Origin: Chrysemys picta bellii
Taxonomy: Eukaryota; Chordata; Testudines; Emydidae
Direction of reading: 5' to 3'
Length of the DNA stretch: 64,000 nucleotides
NCBI RefSeq assembly: GCF_011386835.1
Contig: NC_088804.1
Span: 33,467,549-33,531,548 of the forward strand
How positions within the stretch are numbered: the first letter of the stretch is position 1; every line of letters starts with the position of its first letter. Under the pieces are notes generated by a model. That model ran no database searches, was not told the origin of the DNA, and saw only the letters and a list, made by a program, of their open reading frames with translations. A program made the position numbers and the translations under genes. Below, piece by piece: positions 57,161-64,000 of this stretch.

Positions 57161-57884
57161 AAAAGAACATAAGAATGGCCATAGTGGGTCAGACCAATGG
57201 TCCATCTAGCCCAATATCCTGTCTTCTGACAGTGGCCAATGCCAGGTGCCCCAGAGGGAATGAACAGGGAATCATCAAGTGATCCATTCCCTGTCGGCTC
57301 ATTCCCAGCTTCTGGCAAACAGAGGCTAGGGACACCACACCTGCCCATCCTGGCTAATACCAGTGATGGACCTAGCCTCCATGTAATTCTTTTGTATCCC
57401 TGTTATAGTCTTGGCCTTCACATTGTCCTCTGGCAAAGAGTTCCATAGGTTGACTGTGTGTTGTGTGAAGAAATACTTCCTTTTGTTTTAAACCGGCTGC
57501 CTATTAATTTAATTTGGTGACCCCTGGTTCTTGTGTTATGAGAAGGAGTAAATAACACTTCTTTATATACTTTCTCCACACCAGTGATGTTTTTATAGAC
57601 CTCAATCGTATCCCCCCTTAGTCGTCTCTTTTCCAAACTGAAAAGGCCCAGTCTTATTAATTAGTTAGTCTCCTCATACAGAAATGGTTCCATACCCTAA
57701 TCATTTTTGTTGCCCTTTTCTGAACCTTTTCCAATTCCAATATATCTTTTTTGAGATGGGGTGACCACATCTGCACACAGTATTCAAGATGTGGGTGGTA
57801 CCATGGATTTATATGGGGCAATATGATATTTTCTTATTATCTATCCCTTTCTTAATTCCCAGCATTTTGTTTGCTTTTTTTGAC
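57161..57884 (-). mobile_element. CR1 LINE fragment, 0.72 kb
   Basis: The 3' end at left reads AAGAACATAAGAATGGCCATAG then GTCAGACCAATGGTCCATC, and the body continues into the C-terminal part of ORF2. A minus frame at 57418-57636 retains [17 protein letters not shown], equivalent to [16 protein letters not shown] in the younger CR1 at 46048. Stops and a lost 5' part show an old, truncated copy of a different CR1 subfamily. Confidence 0.85.
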
Positions 57885-58484
57885 TAGGAAGGTCAGGAAG
57901 GACGTTCCAAGGCCTAGTGGAGCAGCATGAAACAAGACACAAAGTTGTTTGTAGGTAAAGACCACCAGGGGAGCAAAAAGACAAGCTGCTGTGGTAGAGG
58001 GTTGGGCGGGAACAGAGGAGCAAGCAGCAAGAAAGGAGGAAACAGTGGTTTGTGTAGAGCAGCTGTGGGGCCCTGAAGGTGAGGATCAGTATTTGAATCT
58101 GATAAGAAAGGCAATCAGGTACAAAGACTCAAAGGTACCAAGCAAAAAGTGGACAAGTGTAGCAAGAATCAAGGCAGGAGATAACCAGGGCCTGGATCAA
58201 GGTTTTTGCAGTGTGGAAGGAGACCACAGGATGGAGTTGAATGCTCTTAGAGAGGAATAAGACGCAAGATTTGGTCTGAATGGGGAGGAGGAGGAAAGAG
58301 AAGAACCAAATATGATACTAGGGTTGCTGGCCTTGTTTCCTGGATAGTCGAGTTGCTGACAGTGTTCAAGAGTGCGGGGAAGGTTTGTTTGGGAGTTCCA
58401 TTTTTGCCCTTGTTTCATCATTTGCTACCCTCTGGTTTGAAAATCAGGAAGCAGAAACAATATCATGTGACCTGGGTGACCACT
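57885..58484. other. Unassigned, possibly old repeat
   Basis: Purine-rich on plus (AGGAGGAAACAGTGG, GGGGAGGAGGAGG). The style of text resembles old LINE 3' sequence, but I could not match a family. No gene is called. Confidence 0.35.
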
Positions 58485-58518
58485 CGTGTGCGCACATGCG
58501 CGCGCGCACACACACACA
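58485..58518. repeat. 34-bp alternating pyrimidine-purine tract
   Basis: Strict Y-R alternation from CGTGTGCGCACATG through CGCGCGCG into (CA)8. It includes a GTGCGCAC palindrome. GC-type alternation of this length is the classical Z-DNA-prone composition. Confidence 0.9.
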
Positions 58519-59091
58519 GTCAAAGAAAACAATTCATGAACAACCTACAAGACTTCATTATTCTCAGCAGCCTATAACTCACAGAGCAGACATAGGCTCT
58601 GAATCCAAAAGGAGCTAGCTGTTCCAGTGAGAAATGAGATGAAATAATATACTAATGTGGGCGTTCCTGGGGGAGGCATGATAAAAAGCTGCTATCAGGA
58701 AAGGTCAGTGGCAACTGGGAAGCCTACACTGGGTTGCCTCTGCCAGCTTATATCATTTCTGCAATCCTCAGATATTAAAAGGAAAGTATTTTGTGGGAGG
58801 TTACTGAGGGAAAGGAAGCAAACAGGTCAGTGAGATACACAAGACCTGGGCAAGATGCTGAATTGTAACAGGAATTCTGTTCAGGGTATTGCAGAATTCT
58901 TTCATCTGCTGTGCATCCAGCTCTCTAGCTAGCTTGGGCCCTCGGTTCTGCTATTGGATCCATGCAGGTGAATCTAGTGGCAGATTCAAGGTCTATCAAT
59001 CTAAAATCTCCATCACCATGGTATCTGCGTGCTAAAAACATTATAAAGCTATACAATTACACAGAAAACTATGACAAAACTAAGTGCCAAA
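58519..59091. other. Unassigned AT-rich DNA
   Basis: No gene or repeat recognised between the Z-prone tract and the hAT element. Confidence 0.45.
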
Positions 59092-59099
59092 GGATAGGC

Positions 59100-59433
59100 C
59101 AGGGGTCGGCAACCTCTGGCATGCGGCTTGCCAGGGTAAGGACCCTGGCGGGCCGGGCCAGTTTGTTTACCTGACGCATTGTCAGGTTTGGCCGATCGCG
59201 GCTCCCACTGGCTGCAGTTCACCGTCCCAGGCCAATGGGGGCTGCGGGAAGCGGCGTGGGGTGAGGGATGTGCTGCCGTGGCTTCCCACCGCCCCCCTTG
59301 GCCTGGGACGGTGAACCGCGGCCAGTGGGGGCCGCAATCGGCTGAACCTGCCGACGTGACAGGTAAACAAACTGGCCCGGCCCGCCAGGCTGCTTACCCT
59401 GGCGAGCTGCATGCCAGAGGTTGCCGACCCCTG
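59100..59433. mobile_element. 334-bp palindromic hAT MITE, TSD GGATAGGC
   Basis: The ends CAGGGGTCGGCAACCTCTGG and CCAGAGGTTGCCGACCCCTG are exact inverted copies over 20 bp. The symmetry continues through GCCGGGCCAGTTTGTTTACCTG / CAGGTAAACAAACTGGCCCGG and GCAGTTCACCGTCCCAGGCC / GGCCTGGGACGGTGAACCGC. A perfect 8-bp duplication GGATAGGC flanks it (59092-59099, 59434-59441). CAGGGGTCGGCAA is a classic hAT (Charlie-like) terminus. Open frames on both strands arise from the symmetry and are not genes. Confidence 0.93.
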
Positions 59434-59544
59434 GGATAGGCCCTTGGTCCCTGAGGAGCATCTGACTAAGTGGTTTGATCTTCAGAAGAGTTGATTCCCT
59501 AGCAGTACAGCTGATCAGGAAATAACTCTTCATCCCCTCCCCAC

Positions 59545-59790
59545 CCCAGGAATTTTTTCCCCATTTTTGTCAAAAATGTTCTTCACAATTTTTCAGGTTT
59601 TCATCAAGACTATTCAGTTGCTGCAAACCAAAACCAAAAAACAATACCTTAGTTCAGGTGGTCAATTTTTCAGCAAAAACCTATGAAAACAGACTTGGGG
59701 GGGGGGGGGGGCAAAATTTTCCATTTTGGCAAAACATTTTTTGTAGAAAAAAGTTTGGATGAAAATGTTTTTATCAGCTCCAACAGTGAC
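59545..59790. repeat. AAATTTT-rich foldback repeat with G15 run
   Basis: Blocks such as CCATTTTTGTCAAAAATG, CAATTTTTCAGGTTTTC, CAAAATTTTCCATTTTGGC and AAAATGTTTTTATCAGCTCC alternate in orientation, as at 39545-39770. A run of 15 G (59697-59711) interrupts it and is a likely length-variable site. Confidence 0.45.
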
Positions 59791-60116
59791 TCCCATGTAA
59801 GCCACTTATTCACGTTCCTAACAATGGACTTGGGAGCCTAATTTCAGGCACCCACTGTTGAAAATGTTTGGCTATATTTTCCCCTTTGCCTCAGAAAGGC
59901 ATCACTCCTTCCCCGTTCTCCCATCAATCCTCCTCCTATCCCCTTTCATCTGAGTTGCACTGTTGGGGTACCAGGACCAAGGCCCCACCCAGTGGCCACC
60001 ACTTTCAACCTACTTGATCAGGGTGGCACAGTAATAGATGTGTAGTACTTGCTTTGGCTTAGGCGTCTGGACCTAAGCCTGGAGAGGACACCTAAATGCA
60101 TAGAGATGAGGTCTTA

Positions 60117-60300
60117 TAGAATCATAGAAATGTAGAACTGGAAGGGACCTTGAAAGGTCATCGAGTCCAGTCTCCTGCCTTCACAGCAGGACCAAGTACT
60201 GTCCCCAACAGATTATTTTGCCCCAGATCCCTAAATGGCACCCTCAAGGATTGAACTCACAACCCTGGGTTTAGCAGGCCAATGCTCAAACCACTGAGCA
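60117..60300 (-). mobile_element. Tortoise-type Pol III SINE with CR1-like tail
   Basis: On the minus strand, a tRNA-like head has an A box within TGCTCAGTGGTTTGAGCA (60300-60283) and a B box GAGTTCAATCC (60258-60248), correctly spaced for internal pol III transcription. The body leads into a 3' tail (CTGGACTCGATGACC...CCCTTCCAGTTCTACATTTC, then TATGATTCTAT) homologous to the CR1 3' end seen at 45950-46040. SINEs of this design borrow the CR1 machinery through the shared tail. The poly-octamer end is short. Confidence 0.85.
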
Positions 60301-61138
60301 CCTGAGTTGCCATATAGGCTAGGCCATGATTTCAGCCTAAATTAATTTTGTTCTGGACTTAAGGAGATTGCATTTTATTGTTAAAAAAATTGAAACGTGA
60401 GAAGTTCTATTCTGAACAGTGGTGGGATGATGCAGAGGCAATGGAGAATGGCTCCCGTAGCAGCACTTCAAGTTTGGGCACTGAGTGATTTGTTGCTATT
60501 GGCAAGATACAACAAAAGCCATGGTTTCTATTCCAGCATTTCATCTAATAAAGATGGAAGCAATTTCTAGTCAAAGACTGTATCTTAATTATTTTGGGTA
60601 AAAATGGTGTTTCCCCAAGGCTGAGTTTCGTTCCATGTCCTACACATTTCCCAGGCAATAAAACAGTCATGCAAATCAGACAGATATACACTTTAATGTG
60701 CCACATAGAAAATCTGCCCCAACATGTTTAGGATCAAATTCCACTGCCTTACATACAGTATTACTCTTTGATTTCCAACCCCCCTAGAACACCCAGGAAA
60801 GGCAGTTTTCCTGCAATCACGGGTTTTTCTTGGTGGTGAACAGTGTGATGATCTACCTGCTCAGGAAGCAGTTGGACAGAGTGGTGCACCATCTTCTTCT
60901 TCTCCCTCCCTGATTTTTTCATTTGAGCAGACTCTGATCACACTCCTCTGCAGAAGAGCTTTCCTGCACGCAGTGCAGCAGGACTGTGAAACTGACTAGG
61001 ATCACGTTCCATAGTCAATTTCACATAACCGCTGGCGCCACAGGTAAAATGCAAGTGCACGGGAATATGATCTGAGTCAATTTGTTTTTTCAGAGTTAGT
61101 GCTTGATCATTACATGGGGAGAGACGGTGACAAAAAAC
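60301..61138. other. Unassigned DNA
   Basis: No gene or repeat recognised. Confidence 0.45.
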
Positions 61139-61261
61139 ACAGGGAGGAGGACACAAGGAGGAGAAAAGGGGAGAGAAAAAGAGAAATAGAGACAGGAAAA
61201 GGGGAGGAGAAATTCTGGAGGAAAAAAGAAGAATGGAAAAAAAGAAGAAAAAGAAACAAGA
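61139..61261. repeat. Polypurine tract, about 120 bp
   Basis: Plus strand almost entirely A/G with rare C/T interruptions (GGGAGGAGGACACAAGGAGGAG..., AAAGAAGAAAAAGAAAC). Such purine strands can adopt triplex structures. The two overlapping open frames (Lys/Glu/Arg-rich on plus, Phe/Leu/Ser-rich on minus) are composition artefacts. Confidence 0.8.
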
Positions 61262-61904
61262 ACTTACAAAACTGGGTGAGAAAGATGACCGTGATTGGTT
61301 CAAAGTCATTTCACAGGCCTGTCCCACTAGTATAATGGGAAATCTGGATTCATTAATTGTCTCTTGGACTGGTAGGCTCTGGGAGTGCTGTGTGATAGAG
61401 CACCTCTACCTAGCAGGCTCCTCTTACACTTCTGCAACTCCTCGGGCCAGTTAAGGAACAGCAATTATTGGGCCCATTATATGTGAGCTTGAGAACAGCA
61501 GGACTCTGAAATTTGCATTCTGAGAAGTACTCAGAAGACCCCTTGGAAGATGGCAGAGGGAAACACTATGACTTACTTTCATATCCCATGTATACTTCAC
61601 ACTACAATGCTGTAGAACTACTGGTGGGCTTCCAAAGTCTGGAATCACAGATGGTTACGTTTCTTCTCTTCTGTCGCATTGAATCTCTTTTGCCATTGCA
61701 GCTTTGCTCTAGTGTCATCATCTGACACATGACGAAAGCCACTGCTCCCAAAACCACATATTTTCAGGAGGGAACATAATAATTAATGAAGCAGTGTGAC
61801 CCGGAGTACTCTGAAGGCTTCACACTTGGTTTACTGCTCATGACAACAATAATTAGCCAGGATAGTCATCATAACGGTTTTTAAAAATTAACTTGAAGAG
61901 GGAA

Positions 61905-62050
61905 CTAGTTGGCTCAGGGATTGGTAATGTAATACAGAGTATTTTACTACCAGATCACTGGTTCCAATGCAGCCAGGGCTGATTGCAAGTAAACCTCAGT
62001 GCTCCTCGGTGGTCTAGGTGAAATGAGTTGGTGGGGCAAACACCAATTTC
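61905..62050 (+). mobile_element. Candidate tRNA-related SINE
   Basis: TTGGCTCAGGGATTGG (61909-61924) resembles an A box and TGGTTCCAATGC (61959-61970) a B box, though their spacing is somewhat wide for a tRNA. The following CAGCCAGGGCTGATTGC and GGTGGTCTAGGTGAAATGAG read like a SINE body. No tail or target duplication identified. Confidence 0.4.
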
Positions 62051-62289
62051 TAATAAATGACATGACATGAATACCTCCTTCAGAGGGGCATTTTCCACAA
62101 TGGCCAAAGATTAGCATGGAAACTAAATTGCCTCTTCACCCATAATAATGGTCTCTCCAGACACTGCACATTGGCCGCTAAGCTACCACACCTCTGGATA
62201 AACAGAGGCCTTTGATCTCCAGGATTATCAGTCCTCTGCATTTCCCAGCCATGCTTCCACCGAAAGTGGAAAAACAAAAGTGACAAAGG

Positions 62290-62420
62290 GCTTATCTCCA
62301 TGATGGGGTAACGCACACTAGAGAGGTGTGATTTCTAAAGCACACAAACAAGCTGCACAATAATTGGTCCATGTAGAACCTGCTGGTGTGCACTAAAGGT
62401 TCCCTAGTGCACTTTAACAT
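62290..62420. repeat. Decayed 'GTGCACTAAAG' repeat
   Basis: GTAACGCACACTAGAGAGG, AAAGCACACAAAC, GTGTGCACTAAAGGTTCCC and AGTGCACTTTAAC alternate in orientation, suggesting a worn palindromic element. Weak. Confidence 0.3.
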
Positions 62421-63194
62421 AGTGCTGTTTGAAGGCCATTCTTCATTGAATACTGTATGACTTTTTCACTTATAAACTGAAAATGACATGCTGATAATAT
62501 GAACCAGAATCCAAATACCAGTTACACACTTGGGCTGCAAAATATCCACTGAGCCAACATCTAAATATGGAAATAGGATAGAATTCTAAATACTCCTGTT
62601 CATTTTTAATGTGTTTAGGGATACAAGAGTAGCACTTCATGACTTTTATACAAAGGCTTGTGCAATGCTCAGCTGTTCAGTATCATGTTCAGTGCACCTT
62701 ATTAGCCTTGTCATGACAGATCACTCTCAAGCCTAGCACTTGTTTATGCAACATTCAGAAGTACTGTGTTTCTCAACACCTGGGAATGGCTTTTTGGTTG
62801 TGCTTTCTGAGTGGATGTATTTATCTGGGTGCACAATAAACATGGGCCAAGAAAGGAGCCCTAGCCTAAATACAGATGATCCAGGAAAAATGAAACGTGG
62901 CCTCATTTCTGAGTTTGCAGAACAAAAATCCAACAGTTAAGATCGTGCAAGATCAAAACCATCCTGGTTTTCATTTAATTTTATTTGAAGGCGAAATGGG
63001 CCAAAACTAGACCTGTTGACTTAACTCTCATTCCCTCTCCTCCCAGTTCCTCTACATTTATTTACACTAGGGAAATCAAATAGAATAAGGCCTGGGGAAT
63101 CTGTGGTTTCAGCTTTAGGTTGGTAAAACCCAAACCATGACAAAGCTCTCTTTTGTCATTCTTTCAGACACTAATTTCTTCGCAAATATATATT

Positions 63195-63237
<43 letters not shown>

Positions 63238-63246
63238 GAGAGAGAA
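63195..63246. repeat. Compound microsatellite (CT)n(CA)n(GA)n
   Basis: An uninterrupted (CT)12 block runs straight into (CA)10 and then (GA)5, with no spacer bases. The CT and GA blocks are complementary in inverted orientation, so a hairpin with a CA loop is possible. Likely polymorphic in length. Confidence 0.9.
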
Positions 63247-64000
63247 AAGAAATCAACATGGTGTTATCATGTATTAATTCATAAGGACACACAGAATTCT
63301 AAATTTAACACACCAAATACACCTCACACATTCATACGAAAGCAAACGGCTAAGTAACAGCTAAGATTTGTTCCTGTGAATCTCCCAAACTGTAGATGCA
63401 GTCAACTGCATTGCCAACAAATTACAGGTGTACACTAGATGAGCTGATCAAATAGGATTACTAGAGCACGATGACATTTCTGTGTGCATAGCACATTCAT
63501 GCTTAGGTGCACTTGTGCAGCTGGAATATACTACTCCATTGTGGGGTGCTTTTAACCAATTTTTAAGAGATTTAATCCACCATGTAGCTACTACAAAAGC
63601 TGCTTTAACGAGGTCTCGTGCTGCTACAGAGGATTTATATCTCCATTGAAATGCATTGGCTTGCATCACAGGCAACTCATATAAGAAGCTTTAGTGATAA
63701 AGGCAAGGGTGACCAGATGCACGTTATAGAAGGAAAAAAATGAGACTGGGGCTCTAGTCAAAAGTTTGGAAGATCCTTTCGCTTCTACATTTCAATGAGA
63801 ATTTGCAATGTATGATACTATAAATGAGCTCTTTGGCTCTTCATAGATCGCTGGCCTCCACTGGACAGGATGATAACTGCTCAGCTGTGTGCCTTACATC
63901 CTCCATTGCTGACAGGTAAAGGAGACTCTCGCTTAGTTCAGGTGATAGGAACCTGTGCTTTTTGAAATAGGATGGTCCATACTCTGCCCTGGTTGTCCCC
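63247..64000. other. Unassigned DNA at the window end
   Basis: No gene. At 63705-63718 AAGGGTGACCAGATG matches one terminus of the hAT family at 7698 and 32093, but no opposite end is found. Confidence 0.45.

Noticed and set aside
57905..58300. Possible old LINE 3' region
   Set aside because: Resembles old repeat sequence in composition only; no family could be assigned, so it is listed as unassigned.
59084..59533. Overlapping open frames on both strands near the hAT MITE
   Set aside because: The palindromic MITE opens mirror-image frames; no protein family resemblance.
61099..61335. Lys/Glu/Arg-rich frame and its Phe/Leu-rich antisense
   Set aside because: Direct product of the polypurine tract.
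63705..63718. hAT terminus-like AAGGGTGACCAGATG
   Set aside because: No matching inverted end or target duplication; could be chance or a solo remnant.

Overview
The window reads as nuclear DNA of a turtle, most likely a cryptodire. The evidence is the repeat complement. There are CR1 LINEs with the (ATTCATAG)n-type 3' end, a tRNA-derived SINE with a CR1-like 3' tail (the tortoise Pol III/SINE design), Penelope-like 3' ends carrying a hammerhead ribozyme motif, and several short hAT and mariner non-autonomous elements. Base composition is AT-rich, with GC-rich islands only inside transposons. I recognise no host protein-coding gene, rRNA, tRNA gene or CRISPR array. The window is best read as an intergenic or long-intron segment; which of the two cannot be decided from the sequence.

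Layout: 1-20 kb is mostly unassigned AT-rich DNA holding a mariner-type MITE (1202-1386), four hAT MITEs with recoverable 8-bp target duplications (1797-1977, 7698-7841, 13555-14269, 16490-16616), a large imperfect palindrome (9859-10038), a GC-rich turtle repeat (10867-11214), a MIR/CORE-like SINE and a CR1 scrap. At 20.4-21.0 kb there are two Penelope-like 3' ends. One is a perfect foldback; the other carries a decayed hammerhead core. 25.0-25.3 kb holds a tRNA-like SINE with pol III-like segments facing both ways. 28.9-33.3 kb holds palindromic MITEs, a probable solo endogenous-retrovirus LTR (minus strand) and another hAT MITE.

45.4-49.8 kb is the richest part. An old plus-strand CR1 is split by a younger minus-strand CR1 of about 2.9 kb whose ORF2 (endonuclease plus reverse transcriptase) shows only two disabling lesions. 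50-64 kb contains MIR-like SINE fragments, a 136-bp inverted repeat with 135/136 matches around a 1.28-kb spacer, another CR1 fragment, a palindromic hAT MITE, the tortoise-type SINE and several stretches able to form unusual DNA structures (Z-DNA, polypurine, TC/AC/AG).

Nothing in the window forms an operon-like or pathway-like gene set. The biology visible is transposable-element history: nested insertion, foldback insertion, a ribozyme fossil, parasitic SINE/LINE partnership, and one unexplained recent inverted duplication. No previously undescribed functional system was found. The inverted repeat at 54.7/56.1 kb and two weak single-exon ORFs (30.9 kb, 50.5 kb) are the items least explained by known families.
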